64,000 bases of DNA from CAVXFS01 sp963761115 (GCA_963761115.1 CAVXFS010000005.1:1116001-1180000), one strand, 5' to 3'; shown: positions 47,771 through 57,947, counted from the stretch's first letter. The notes: generated by a model from the letters alone, not told the origin. Numbers and translations are program-made.

Positions 47771-49896
47771 TCACTTGCTTGCGGGGTATGATTTATTTTC
47801 CTGCTGGCACAATATCTGGGTCATCGCTTCCTCATGCATCGGCCGGGCGATGAGGTAGCCCTGGAATTCGTGGCAACCATGCTGGTTGAGGAAGTCGAAC
47901 TGCGCCTGGTTTTCGACGCCTTCCGCAACCAGGATCTTGCCCAGGCTTTGGCCAAGCGACAGCACGGCATGCGTGATCTTGGCGACCTCGCCGCCGTGCT
48001 CGATGTCGGTGACCAGCGATCGATCGATCTTGATGATGTCGAGCGGGAACCGCCGCAGGTATCCGAGCGAGGAATAGCCGGTGCCAAAGTCGTCCATGGC
48101 AAGGGAGACGCCGAGTTCCTTGAGTTCGTGCAGGATGCGCAGGGCGCGATCGCTGTCGCCGAGGAACACGCTTTCGGTGATCTCCAGTTCGATGCAGGCT
48201 GGCGATAGGCCGGACGCTTCGATCTGCATGGCGATGCGCCGCACGATCTCGTCGCTGAGGAACAGTTTGGGCGACAGGTTCACCGCGATCTGCAGCGGAC
48301 CGCACTCCGCGTTCCAGCGGCCTGCGGCGTCGAATGCCTTTCTCAGGATGACATCGGTCAGCGGAATGATCATGCCGGTGTCCTCCGCGACCGGGATGAA
48401 TCGGTCCGGCGTGATCGGCCCCCATTCCGAGCTGTTCCAGCGCGCCAGAGCTTCCATGCCGACGATGCGCAGCGCACCGTCGACCTTGGGCTGGAAGTGC
48501 ACCTCGAATTCGTCCTGCACCAGCCCCACATGCATCGCATTCTCGAGATTCAGGCGCTCGTCCGCCATCCGGTTCAGTTCGCTGGTGTAGAACTGGAAGT
48601 TGTTGCGTCCCTTGTTCTTGGCGGCATACATCGCCGCATCGGCATGGCTGAGCAGGGTTTGCGCATCGTTGCCGTCCTGCGGGAACAAGGCGGAGCCGAT
48701 GCTGGCGCCAACCTGGAATTCGCGCCCGGAAAGCATGACCGGCATGCTCACCTCGGTCAGCACGCGCTCCAGCAGCATGATGATGGAATTGATACGATAA
48801 TGATCGTTCAGCAGCAGCACGAATTCGTCGCCGCCCTGGCGCACCACGGTATCGCTCGCGCGCAGGCATCCGCGCAAGCGCTCGGCGATCTCCACCAGCA
48901 ATTCGTCGCCTGCCGCGTGTCCCAGGCTATCGTTGATCAGCTTGAAGTTATCCAGGTCGACAAACACCACGGCAAGGAAATATCCCATGCGTTCGGCGCG
49001 GGAGATGCCCTGTTCCAGCAGTTGGTGCAGCATGTTGCGGTTGAGCAGGCCGGTGAGCAGGTCATAGTTGGCCTGCCGCTCGAGCTGGCTCTGGTGATGT
49101 TTGCGATCGGTGATGTCGTGCACGGTCCCTTCGAAGCAGACGAACTTGCCATGCACGTCATTCACGACGTGTGCGCTCTCCGAGATCCATTTGCGGTTGC
49201 CGTCGCGACAATAGATCTCCGACTCGAAGTTGACCACTTCGCCGTACGCCTGCATCAGCCGCCGGAACTCGTGGCGCCGCTTGCCATCCACATACAGCTG
49301 GCTGCCGATATCGCTGAGGGCAAGGATCAGTTCTGCCGACGAGTTGTAGCCGTACATCTTCGCCAGCGTGGGTTGGCGGAAAGGTAATGGCCGTCCATCG
49401 TGGTCTGGAAGATGCCGACTGCGGCGTTTTCCACCAGGTTGCGGTAATAGTGCTCTGCATTTTGCAGCGCTTCGAGCATGTTCTTGTTTGCGGTCTCATC
49501 CTTGATGAAACCTTCGATCACCGGCGTGCCGGTCTCGTCCAGTACGCCCACACCGCCCTCGTGCACCCACTTGACCTGGCCGTGACGGGTAACGATGCGG
49601 TAATGGATCGAGAAGCGATGTCCCGCAGCGGTGGCGCGCATGATTTCCTGGCGTACCCGTGTGCGGTCTTCAGGATGGGTGATCTCCTCGTAGGAGATGC
49701 GGATATTGTCGATCAGTTCTTCAGGCTGGTAGCCGGTCAGCTGGATGCATCCCTGGCTGACGAACAGCATGGTCCAGTCCTTGTCATGGGCACAGCGGTA
49801 GACCATGCCATCGAGATTGTTCACCAGCGTGTCCAGGATCCGCGACGGATCGACGATGATTCCCGAATTCAGGCTGATGCGCGAGCTGATTGACAT
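47771..49896 (-). CDS. PAS(3)-GGDEF-EAL cyclic-di-GMP protein, one frame break
   Basis: Two frames join into a protein of about 708 residues. The first holds a PAS-PAC unit from MSISSRISL and the start of a second PAS domain (DGHYLSANP). The second continues that PAS domain from MYGYNSSAELILAL, then carries GGDEF (RQGGDEF intact) and EAL (GMEALARW, with DDFGTGYSS and AEGVEN). The break is at 49370-49372; one missing base in a run (CCC for CCCC on the minus strand) restores ANPTLAKMYGY. No membrane segment is seen. A real mutation or a base-calling fault are both possible, and this break lies well outside the 30-36 kb cluster. Confidence 0.82.
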
Positions 49897-50124
49897 GGGT
49901 GCGTAACAGGTGCGTGAATTAATTGGGATAATCCAGCAAGTTCTATGCCCGCAAATACCGCTTGCTGGATGCCGTATTCAGGCTGACTGGACCGCGATGC
50001 GGCAACCGGAGGATGTCGGATGCTTCAAAACCGGACCTGCGCGCACTGTCATGGTGCCTTGGCTACCTTTTGTGCCATGCATCCGCGCAGGAGGCGTCCG
50101 AAGCTGCGCGCGCGATTCTGGCTG

Positions 50125-50761
50125 TCACCACCTGAGCAGCAGTTTGCCCAGCCACAGGCCCGCCAATCCAACGGCCAGCATCGGCAGGTAATGCCATTCG
50201 AGCACATGCACGACGGAATCGTTCACTTCGTGCAACCGCAGCCACAGCGCACCGATACTGAACGCGGACAACAGGGCGATGGCGCCAGCCAGCTGGTAAT
50301 GCGTGCTGGCGAACCTGCGCAGCGTATAAAGCATCCAGGCCATCGGCAACAGCGAAACCAGGATGATGCTGCAGGTGCACATGAAGCTGTGCACAGGTAG
50401 CGGGGCGGGCGGATAGTCGGCGCGCCAGGCCAGCAGCAACACCAGCAGGAACAGCCCGAACATCGCAACCGGCGCCAAAGCCAGGCGGCGCTTCTGGTGC
50501 AGGTCGGGAAAGGCCAGCAATGCGGCGCTGAATGTGGTGGAAATGAAAATCAGCAGCAAGGCGACGATCTCTGCGACATACCATGGTTGTCTGCATGGCC
50601 TGCGCCAGGTCCGGACGCAGGCCGGAGATCGCCAGCGACACAGCCAGGTAAACGGCGGCGGCACCCATCCACTTAAGCCCCAGCGAATAGGGATGCGGCG
50701 CGGGCTGCACTGCCGTCGCGCCATCGGCAAGCTCTGCTACCAGTTGTTCGATGTCTTTCAT
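50125..50761 (-). CDS. nrsF: NrsF-type (DUF1109) anti-sigma factor, one frame break
   Basis: After removing one extra base near 50590 (restoring MQQPWYVAEI) the product is 211 residues with six membrane helices. These begin near residues 29, 62, 92, 125, 155 and 185, as in NrsF. NrsF holds its ECF sigma factor at the inner membrane and releases it on oxidative or metal stress. The ATG overlaps the sigF stop (TGATG). If the break were real, the protein would be truncated after the first helix and sigma-F would be unrestrained. Confidence 0.82.
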
Positions 50762-51300
50762 CAGCGTTCCAGTTTCTGTCTCAATACCTTGTAGGCGCGG
50801 TGTGCCGCAACCTTTACCGCGGATTCGGTCATGCCCAGAATTTCCGCCACCTCTTTCGCGGTATGGCCGTCCTGATGCATCAGCCGCAGGATGTTGGCCT
50901 GCTTCTCGGGAAGTTTTTGTATTTCCCCACTGATGGATTCGTAGTTAAAGGGTGATTCGGTTACATCTTCGTGCAAATTATCTTCCATTTCGGAAATATC
51001 GATCGCATGGCGCAACTGGTCGGCATAGTGCATGCGCAGGTGATCCTGCAGGCGGAATTTGGCGATGGCGAAGGCCCAGGGTTTGTAAGGCCGCTGGCCA
51101 TCGTAGGTGTGCCGCGCCTTGTGGATTGATATCAGTATTTCCTGCAATAAATCATCAACTTCACTATCAAAGCTCAAGCGTTTTGACAGGAATGGCCGAA
51201 GCAGGCGCGCGGTCTCGCGCAGCAGTTCGGCATAAGCGCGCTGGTCACCATCCTGCGACTGGCGCATCAGTGCGGCAAAATTGTCGGTTGTATCTGTCAC
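50761..51300 (-). CDS. sigF: ECF sigma factor of the SigF type
   Basis: The 179-residue protein has region 2 (LLRPFLSKRL ... DLLQEILISIHKARHTYDG, with PWAFAIAKFRLQDHLR) and region 4 (LPEKQANILRLMHQDG, AKEVAEILGMTESAVKVAAH). Pairing with NrsF assigns it to the SigF group. The start is GTG 51300, preceded by CGGAAC. Longer in-frame starts exist upstream but would cover promoter motifs. A GCAACC-N16-CGAA element on the same strand 80 bases upstream suggests autoregulation. Confidence 0.9.
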   Translation of the reverse strand: MTDTTDNFAALMRQSQDGDQRAYAELLRETARLLRPFLSKRLSFDSEVDDLLQEILISIHKARHTYDGQRPYKPWAFAIAKFRLQDHLRMHYADQLRHAIDISEMEDNLHEDVTESPFNYESISGEIQKLPEKQANILRLMHQDGHTAKEVAEILGMTESAVKVAAHRAYKVLRQKLER

Positions 51301-51321
51301 CGGGTTCCGTGGATCATTTAT

Positions 51322-51347
51322 GTAACTTTTTATCGGCCCGATCCGAA
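51322..51347 (+). promoter_or_regulatory. Candidate sigma-F promoter of msrA
   Basis: GTAACT (51322-51327), a 16-base spacer and CGAA (51344-51347) match the Caulobacter sigma-F motif GTAACC-N16-CGAA with one mismatch. It reads towards msrA, about 105 bases before its ATG. Confidence 0.65.
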
Positions 51348-51379
51348 TATCCGGGCAGGCAGGGCGCATGATAACTGGT

Positions 51380-51405
51380 TTCGGCATCGGCTTTACACCG
51401 GTTGC
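51380..51405 (-). promoter_or_regulatory. Candidate sigma-F autoregulatory promoter of sigF
   Basis: On the minus strand GCAACC (51405-51400), 16 bases and CGAA (51383-51380) match the sigma-F motif with one mismatch. It points at sigF. Its predicted start would lie about 20 bases beyond that of the msrA promoter on the other strand, so the two 5' leaders would overlap. Confidence 0.55.
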
Positions 51406-51451
51406 TGAACTTGGTGCGCCAATGGGTATCAATGGTCAGGAGGTAAACATC

Positions 51452-52063
51452 ATGTCTATCATCAAATTCGTCAGCAGTATCTGCCTGGTGCTCGGACTGG
51501 GTAATGCAATGAACGCCGGCGCCGCCCCGGCCCAGCAAACGGCGGTATTCGCCGGTGGCTGCTTCTGGGGTGTGGATGCGGTGTTCAAGCACGTCAAGGG
51601 TGTAACCGACGTGGTGTCGGGATACAGCGGCGGCGCTGCGGACACGGCTGAATACGAGCGGGTAAGCGAAGGCGATACCGGGCATGCCGAATCGGTGCGT
51701 GTGCATTTCGATCCGTCGCAGGTTTCTTACCGGCAATTGCTGCAGGTGTTTTTCGGCGTGGCGCACGACCCCACCGAGCTCAACCGCCAGGGCCCGGATG
51801 TCGGCTCCCAATATCGCTCGGCGATCTTCTATACCAGTGCGGAGCAGCAAAGGGAGGCGCAGGACACCATCCGCCAGCTCACCGCCGAGCATGTCTATTC
51901 CTCACCCATCGTCACCCAGGTGGTGCCGTTGCGCCAGTTCTATCCCGCCGAGGAACATCACCAGAACTACCTGGCGCTGCATCCCTACCAGCCCTATATC
52001 GTCTTCAACGACATGCCCAAGCTGTCACATCTGCGGGATAAATTCCCGGCGCTGTACAAGTGA
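51452..52063 (+). CDS. msrA: Exported peptide-methionine (S)-S-oxide reductase
   Basis: The 203-residue protein has a signal peptide (residues 1 to about 29, hydrophobic core SSICLVLGLGNAM) and then a complete MsrA domain. The active-site motif GGCFWGVD is near residue 36, and GSQYRSAIFY and EEHHQNYL follow. Periplasmic export is inferred. ATG 51452 follows a perfect AGGAGGT. MsrA reduces S-methionine sulfoxide in oxidised proteins. The candidate sigma-F promoter and divergence from sigF place it in that stress regulon. Confidence 0.93.
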   Translation: MSIIKFVSSICLVLGLGNAMNAGAAPAQQTAVFAGGCFWGVDAVFKHVKGVTDVVSGYSGGAADTAEYERVSEGDTGHAESVRVHFDPSQVSYRQLLQVFFGVAHDPTELNRQGPDVGSQYRSAIFYTSAEQQREAQDTIRQLTAEHVYSSPIVTQVVPLRQFYPAEEHHQNYLALHPYQPYIVFNDMPKLSHLRDKFPALYK

Positions 52064-52130
52064 GCCTGGAGTACATTAGAGTGATGCCGAAATCGCAGCC
52101 GTGTGTATCAGTCCGCAGCATCACGCCGCC

Positions 52131-52406
52131 ATGAACACGACCTATCTCTCCAGACTTTTTATCGGCGTTCTCGTCGCCATCGCTGTCCCGGGCATCGCCT
52201 GCTTCGGCTGGTATTCCACGGAATCGGCTGGCGCCACGACCGCCGCTGTGCGAACCATGGTGATCGTGGCCTATCCGGTGGCGCTGATCGCCCTGACTTT
52301 CCTGGTGCTGGCGCTGGTCTCGCCATCGCGCCGCCGCACCCAGGCCTGGATCTCGGCCGTGTCCCTGGTATTGGCGCTCGCCATCGTGCTGTTTGCGCGA
52401 ACATGA
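52131..52406 (+). CDS. Small membrane protein, three predicted helices
   Basis: The 91-residue protein has hydrophobic segments near residues 8-25, 42-65 and 72-88. It follows msrA by 67 bases on the same strand. No family is recognised. Confidence 0.65.
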   Translation: MNTTYLSRLFIGVLVAIAVPGIACFGWYSTESAGATTAAVRTMVIVAYPVALIALTFLVLALVSPSRRRTQAWISAVSLVLALAIVLFART

Positions 52407-52519
52407 CGGTGATGTGCCGGTAAGAAAAAGGGAGCGTGCCTTTCGGCATAGCGCTGCCGGGTGGATGGCGTGGTCTGTTAAAATGCAGCGCCACCTTTCT
52501 ACTGATCACCACCACCCCA

Positions 52520-53611
52520 ATGGATATGAATGCTTTAGCAGATAAACTGGGGCTCCATGCCCTGGCAGAGCCGTGGCTTCTTCAAGTCATTCTGGTATTG
52601 ATGATGGCCGCGCTGGTCAACTTCATTTCCCACTATCTGCTGCGCAAAGCGGAGAAGATCGCCAGCGAGACTTCGAGCCCCTGGGATGATGGCCTGATCC
52701 AGTCGGCGAAACGGCCGTTACCGGCCGCGATCTGGTTGATAGGCATCACCTATGCGGCCAGCATCGCGGGCAAGGAGACCAGCGCAGCCATCTTCGATGC
52801 CGTGCCGCACATCCGCAATGTGGGCGTGGTCATCTGCCTTGCCTGGTTCATGGTGCGCCTGATCCGCAACGTCGCCTCCAACATCGTCATGATCCACGAA
52901 CAAAGAGGCGAGGCGGTGGATCGTACCACCATCGACGCACTGTCCAAGCTGGCGCGCCTTACGGTGGTCCTCGCTACCATCCTGATCGCGATGCAAACCC
53001 TGGGCTTCAGCGTCTCGGGATTGTTGGCAGCCGGCGGTATCGGCGGCCTCGCCATCGGTTTTGCCGCCAAGGACCTGCTGGCCAATTTTTTCGGCGGCCT
53101 CACCATCTATCTCGACCGCCCTTTCAGCGTCGGCGACTGGATCCGCTCGCCGGACAAGGAGATCGAAGGCACGGTGGAATTCATCAGCTGGCGTCACACG
53201 CGGGTGCGGGGCTTCAACAAGAACCCGATCTACGTCCCGAATGCCCTGTTCACCACCATCGTGGTGGAGAATCCCTCGCGCATGACCCACCGCCGCATCA
53301 AGGAGACCATCGGCATCCGCTACGAAGACATCGGCGCGATGGACGCGATCGTGGCAGACGTGAAGACCATGCTGCAGAATCACCCGGAGATCGATGCGGC
53401 GATGACCCTGATCGTCAACTTCAACACCTTTGGCCCGTCGTCGCTGGACTTCTTCATCTACACGTTCACCAAGACCACGGACTGGATCCATTTCCATGAG
53501 GTGAAGCAGGACGTGCTCCTCAAGGTAGCCGGGATCATCGACCAGCATGGCGCCCAGATCGCCTTCCCGACGCAAACCCTGCATATCGAGGCAGAAGCAC
53601 CGCTGGCATAA
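52520..53611 (+). CDS. MscS-family mechanosensitive channel
   Basis: The 363-residue protein has four N-terminal helices, then the pore-lining TM3 (GLLAAGGIGGLAIGFAAKDLL) and the conserved cytoplasmic beta domain (FSVGDWIRSPDKEIEGTVE, SWRHTRVRGFN, IYVPNALF). It would open on membrane stretch to release solutes. ATG 52520 is the first Met before the first helix. A terminator follows at 53684. Confidence 0.9.
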   Translation: MDMNALADKLGLHALAEPWLLQVILVLMMAALVNFISHYLLRKAEKIASETSSPWDDGLIQSAKRPLPAAIWLIGITYAASIAGKETSAAIFDAVPHIRNVGVVICLAWFMVRLIRNVASNIVMIHEQRGEAVDRTTIDALSKLARLTVVLATILIAMQTLGFSVSGLLAAGGIGGLAIGFAAKDLLANFFGGLTIYLDRPFSVGDWIRSPDKEIEGTVEFISWRHTRVRGFNKNPIYVPNALFTTIVVENPSRMTHRRIKETIGIRYEDIGAMDAIVADVKTMLQNHPEIDAAMTLIVNFNTFGPSSLDFFIYTFTKTTDWIHFHEVKQDVLLKVAGIIDQHGAQIAFPTQTLHIEAEAPLA

Positions 53612-53683
53612 CTTTTCCACATACTGGACACGAACTCGGCAAAAGGGTGCCCCGGCTGCCCGGTTTGTCTCGGCTTCCATCCG

Positions 53684-53708
53684 GCCTGAAGATTTCAGGC
53701 AACTTTTT
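53684..53708 (+). terminator. Rho-independent terminator after the MscS-type gene
   Basis: A perfect 7-base stem GCCTGAA/TTCAGGC (53684-53690, 53694-53700) with loop GAT is followed by AAC and five T. Confidence 0.78.
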
Positions 53709-53843
53709 GCGTTTTTCTCGAAGCGGCAGTGCGGGGATAAAAAGCGGAAAACCGGAATACCTCCACGATGCAGAAAAAAACAGGTGATGAATGCTTGAGT
53801 TTTCGTTATATCGCTAACCGGACAGAGATGTCCTGCCGGCGCA

Positions 53844-56090
53844 TCAGGTTAACGGGGAAGCCTGCCTGGTGCTCAACCAATCCTGAAGCTCATCTGCCGG
53901 CATGGGCCGACCGAAGAAATATCCTTGTGCCTCATTGCAGCCCAATTCCATCAAACGCCTGACCTGCTCCCTGTTTTCCACGCCCTCTGCAATAACTCGC
54001 AAACCGAGGCTTTGACCAAGCTGAATCACGAGGTCGGCGATATGGCGTCCATCTGATTCACCACACATGGTGTTAACAAATGACTGGTCAATCTTGATCC
54101 GGTCCAGAGGCAGGCTATCCAGATAGGACAGGGACGAAAACCCCGTGCCAAAATCGTCGATAGCGACTTCGATGCCGGTTTCCCTGATGTTCTCGAGGGT
54201 TTGCTTTACGGCTTTCATGCCCATCATGGCTACCGACTCGGTTATTTCAAGTTCCAGCTTGCTGTGATCCACGCCAGTATCGTCCAGCGCCTTATGCAGG
54301 ATGTCCAGAAAATCCGGCATGCGGAACTGTACCGCAGACACGTTGACGGACATTCGCAGGTTATTCCAGCCCGCCATTTCAAGCTTGCGCAGGAAGTTGA
54401 GGGATAGACGCAGAATCCAGGTGCCCATGCTGACAATAAGGCCCGATTGTTCGGCCAGCGGAATGAAGCGCTCGGGAGGCACGAACTCTCCGGTATCGGT
54501 TCGCCAGCGCATCAATGCCTCAAAACCGATCAGGCGCCCGCTGTCCAGTTCGACTTGCGGCTGGAACACGGGGAATAATCGATCATGTTCGAATGCGCCC
54601 TGCAATTGTTGCAGCAGGTGTGTCCTCTCCTTGGCCTTGAAACCCATGTCCGGCGTGAAATAGGCATCACTATTGACGCCGAATTCACGGGCAATTTTGC
54701 GTGTGATGTTTGCATCCTTCAGCACGGTCACTCCATCGGCAACAGAGTCCCGCAGGCGGACAATGCCGGTGCTGACCGAGATCGTATGTTCCATGTTGCC
54801 CAGATTGAACGGAAGCTCCAATATGGGCCGCAGCTTGCTGGGCTGGATCGTCCCTTCATGACCAAGCATGCCGAATGCACCGCCGGAAACACGTGAGATC
54901 ATGCACTCATGGGCAAATTTTTTGTTCAGCCGGTTAGCTAATTCGATCAATAAACTATCACCATAGTCATGGCCAAAGGCGTTGTTGATCTCGGTGAACT
55001 GGTCAATGTCTATCAGGATGACGTTGTATTGGTTGGCCCGGCCTTCCTTGAAACACTGGTTGATGGACTGAATGAAGGCGGTCCTGTTCGGGAGCCCGAC
55101 CAGCTTGTCAAAATATGCGTAATCCTTGAGCCGGGTCAGCAGGTTGATGTTGTCCGCACATACCGAAATGTTGCTGCAGAAAACCTTGAGCAATTCCTGG
55201 TCGACAGATGAAGGGAGGTGGCTCGTCCTGACAAAGACCGCAAAGTGTTTGTTTCCGCGCAGCGGAAAATGAAGTACCAACCGGTCTTTTTCGAATATAT
55301 GCCCCTGCTCCGACAGGCAACGATGCAGTCCTTCCCGTATCCTGGGATCGTCGATCTCGTCAAGCTTATGCTGGATCAGTGACTGGAATCGTCCAGATGC
55401 TGCTATGACGATATAGTCGTCTGCCGGCATCTCGCTTTGCAGGTCTGCCTGGGCACACAACAATCCCTCTGGGTCGATATTGAGGATTGCAGAAAGTTGC
55501 TTGATGACACCGCTGGCAAAGGATTGCAGCCCGGTTATGGCGATCAGCTCACTGCTGGCCCGTACGATCTGCTCCAATCCACGCCTGCTGGCCTCCATTC
55601 GCCTGATCTGGTCATATGACCGAATAGAAGCCAGCACGGTAGTAAAGAGTTTGCTGCGGGTCAGTTCGCTTTTGGTCTTGTAGTCATTGATATCATAATC
55701 CCGTATCGCGTCCAATTCAGGCGCATAACCGGGTTGGCCGGTGCGCAGGATGATGCGAGGCATGGTCAGTCCAAGCTCACCTCGGATTTTGTCAACAAGT
55801 TGGAGGCCGGAATCCTGGGTTTCCATCACGACATCCAGCAGGATGACTGCAACATCGGGTTCGCCGGTCAGAAGGGCGGCACACTCGGCCGCCGAGTAGG
55901 CATGCAGGAATTGTGGAATCCGGCCGAGCAGTTCCAGATTATTCAGTGCATGTTCGGTGGTGATGTGGACATCATCATCGTCGTCCACAACCAGTATTTT
56001 CCATACTGAGATCTCATCAACACTTTCACTATTGATGTCAGGCTGCTCATCAATAAAATGCAAAGCATCATTGGCTTTTGAGGCGTCCAT
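53844..56090 (-). CDS. REC-DUF3369-GGDEF(degenerate)-EAL response regulator
   Basis: The 748-residue protein has a receiver domain near residues 30-150 (ILVVDDDDDVH; phospho-Asp in VILLDVVMET; Lys in NDYKTKSEL). DUF3369 spans about residues 170-310. The GGDEF domain's signature is degenerate (VSGGAFGML). The EAL domain is complete (GFEALMRW, ELEITES, DDFGTGFSSL, AEGVEN). It is most likely a phosphorylation-controlled c-di-GMP phosphodiesterase. It is divergent from the PstS-like/barrel/histidine kinase operon, whose kinase has no receiver and is its probable partner. Confidence 0.9.
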   Translation of the reverse strand: MDASKANDALHFIDEQPDINSESVDEISVWKILVVDDDDDVHITTEHALNNLELLGRIPQFLHAYSAAECAALLTGEPDVAVILLDVVMETQDSGLQLVDKIRGELGLTMPRIILRTGQPGYAPELDAIRDYDINDYKTKSELTRSKLFTTVLASIRSYDQIRRMEASRRGLEQIVRASSELIAITGLQSFASGVIKQLSAILNIDPEGLLCAQADLQSEMPADDYIVIAASGRFQSLIQHKLDEIDDPRIREGLHRCLSEQGHIFEKDRLVLHFPLRGNKHFAVFVRTSHLPSSVDQELLKVFCSNISVCADNINLLTRLKDYAYFDKLVGLPNRTAFIQSINQCFKEGRANQYNVILIDIDQFTEINNAFGHDYGDSLLIELANRLNKKFAHECMISRVSGGAFGMLGHEGTIQPSKLRPILELPFNLGNMEHTISVSTGIVRLRDSVADGVTVLKDANITRKIAREFGVNSDAYFTPDMGFKAKERTHLLQQLQGAFEHDRLFPVFQPQVELDSGRLIGFEALMRWRTDTGEFVPPERFIPLAEQSGLIVSMGTWILRLSLNFLRKLEMAGWNNLRMSVNVSAVQFRMPDFLDILHKALDDTGVDHSKLELEITESVAMMGMKAVKQTLENIRETGIEVAIDDFGTGFSSLSYLDSLPLDRIKIDQSFVNTMCGESDGRHIADLVIQLGQSLGLRVIAEGVENREQVRRLMELGCNEAQGYFFGRPMPADELQDWLSTRQASPLT

Positions 56091-56325
56091 ATTATTTTGG
56101 AATTTCAGTGTTTGAAATTCGACTGACTACCATTCCTGCGCAAGCTGATATTAACACAGGTAAGTTAAAAAATATTTTGGTATAACGTCTTGAAGGAAGG
56201 GGAATTTGAAACACCAGGTAACAGTATTTTCAAATGGACATAAGGTATCCGGAAGAGATAGACTGCCCTCTCGATGAAGCATGATCATTGCAGTTTCCTG
56301 GTCTGTGATTATTGAATTGAGGCAT

Positions 56326-56766
56326 ATGAACTCACCAACATACCTCTGCTTGCACAAATGGCCAATCATGGTATGTGTCGTGCTGCTCGCCTGGACACTT
56401 CCTGTCCAGGCAGATCCGGTGGTGGTGGTGACTCAGGATGGCACCCCGGTGACTTCACTGAGCCGGGGTCAGGTTGCGGACCTCTTTCTCGGCAAGCGCA
56501 ATATCACGGTCGCGGGTCGCGATCTGACTCCACTGGATGTGAATGACGACTCGTTGCGGGAAGCCTTCTACCAGGGCGTGGCAGGCATGAGCGCAATGCG
56601 GGTGAACGCCTATTGGGCGCGGCTGGTCTTCTCCGCCCAGGGTCGTCCGCCACGCAAATTTCCTTTGTCCGAAGTGCAGAAACTGGTTCGCTCTCGATCG
56701 GGACTGGTAACTTATCTGCCGACGAGTGACGCAAACGGTTTCAAGATTTTACTGACGGTGCAATGA
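56326..56766 (+). CDS. Periplasmic PstS-like substrate-binding protein, short form
   Basis: The 146-residue protein has a signal peptide ending near PVQA (residue 30). The mature part resembles the truncated PstS-like proteins annotated as phosphate ABC transporter substrate-binding (VTSLSRGQVADLFLGKRN, MSAMRVNAYWARLVFSAQG, RSGLVTYLPTSDANGFKIL). GAGG precedes ATG 56326. No transporter genes are nearby; the next genes encode a barrel and a kinase, so a sensory role is inferred. Confidence 0.82.
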   Translation: MNSPTYLCLHKWPIMVCVVLLAWTLPVQADPVVVVTQDGTPVTSLSRGQVADLFLGKRNITVAGRDLTPLDVNDDSLREAFYQGVAGMSAMRVNAYWARLVFSAQGRPPRKFPLSEVQKLVRSRSGLVTYLPTSDANGFKILLTVQ

Positions 56767-57947
56767 TGAAGCTTGTTGCCTCCCTGTTAATGCTTGCCTG
56801 CATCTCGGGCCTGACCATGCAGCCCGCTATGGCTGGTGATCCCATCGACGACAACCGTATCGCATTTCGCGGCTTTGGTACGCTGGGCATATCCTGCTAC
56901 AGTTCCGATAAATATGATGTCCTGCGCTATGAAAGCCCGAACGGGCCAGGGCGATCCCGACGCTGCGATACCAGGCTGGATTCCCTGCTGGGACTCCAGA
57001 TGGACACTGATTTAACGGAAAGACTGCAGGGTACGGTGCAGGCCACAAGTTATCATCGCGCCGACAACACTTTTGTCCCGGAATTGACCCTGGCAAACCT
57101 GCGCCTTAAATTGGATAACAACGATTTCCTGCGGGTTGGGCGCATACAAAACCCGATGCTGCTTGTTTCGGATTATCGGAATGTAAACTATTCCCAACCC
57201 TGGGCAAGGCCCCCGCAAGAGATGTACAACCTGGTTGAGGTCTTTGCCTTTGACGGGATCGAATTGAGCCACAAGCTGCGATTGCATGATCATGTCATGA
57301 CCCTGCAGGGCGGCCTGGTCAGATCCGATTTCGATGCATCGATTGCCAATGATGCAACCGTTCCTGTCAAAGCAAATATCGTCTATATGAATATATTGTC
57401 AGAGACAGGAGATTGGCTATTCAAAGGCAGCCTGCTTGGCGGCAAGCTCTCGTACACCAACCCGGATGTCGATGCTGCGTTGGCTGCTCTCGTCAGTCTT
57501 GGCGCTACTGACCTGGCATCGAGCCTGGCCTTGAAGGACAAGCGTTTCCTCATGTTGGGGTTGGGTGCTCGCTACGAAACCAACCAGTGGTTTGTGCAGG
57601 GAGAATATCTGTACCGTACCATTGACTCGTTCTATCGTGACCAGTTCGATGCCTATTTGATGGCGGGCCGCCATTTCGGCGACTGGATGCCATATGCGAT
57701 CATTACCAGGCTCTGGAGCAGTTCCCTGGGCAAGGAAAACCAGGCTGTTAACCCGTCACTGGAATATTCCATAGCAAAGGGGCTCGTTGATGCGACCGAT
57801 TATGATTCCAACGACCTGGCGGCTGGTTTGTCCTATAAGCTGAATATGCAGGCTGTCCTCAAGTTCCAGATGGATTTTATCAAGCGTGAAAAGAGTACAG
57901 ACGGTAGGCAACGCTTATCCACCCTCAATGTGGATTTCGTATTCTAG
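56763..57947 (+). CDS. Outer-membrane beta-barrel protein (porin-like)
   Basis: The 394-residue protein starts with a signal peptide (cleavage near PAMAGD, residue 25). The mature part is rich in alternating strands and ends with the barrel signature STLNVDFVF (terminal Phe). It overlaps the PstS-like gene by four bases. A receptor or pore that supplies the sensor system is plausible; no ligand is indicated. Confidence 0.82.
   Translation: MMKLVASLLMLACISGLTMQPAMAGDPIDDNRIAFRGFGTLGISCYSSDKYDVLRYESPNGPGRSRRCDTRLDSLLGLQMDTDLTERLQGTVQATSYHRADNTFVPELTLANLRLKLDNNDFLRVGRIQNPMLLVSDYRNVNYSQPWARPPQEMYNLVEVFAFDGIELSHKLRLHDHVMTLQGGLVRSDFDASIANDATVPVKANIVYMNILSETGDWLFKGSLLGGKLSYTNPDVDAALAALVSLGATDLASSLALKDKRFLMLGLGARYETNQWFVQGEYLYRTIDSFYRDQFDAYLMAGRHFGDWMPYAIITRLWSSSLGKENQAVNPSLEYSIAKGLVDATDYDSNDLAAGLSYKLNMQAVLKFQMDFIKREKSTDGRQRLSTLNVDFVF

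Noticed and set aside
50930..50970. Minus-strand GTAACC followed by CGAA inside sigF
   Set aside because: The spacer is 17 bases, not 16, and the site is within coding sequence.
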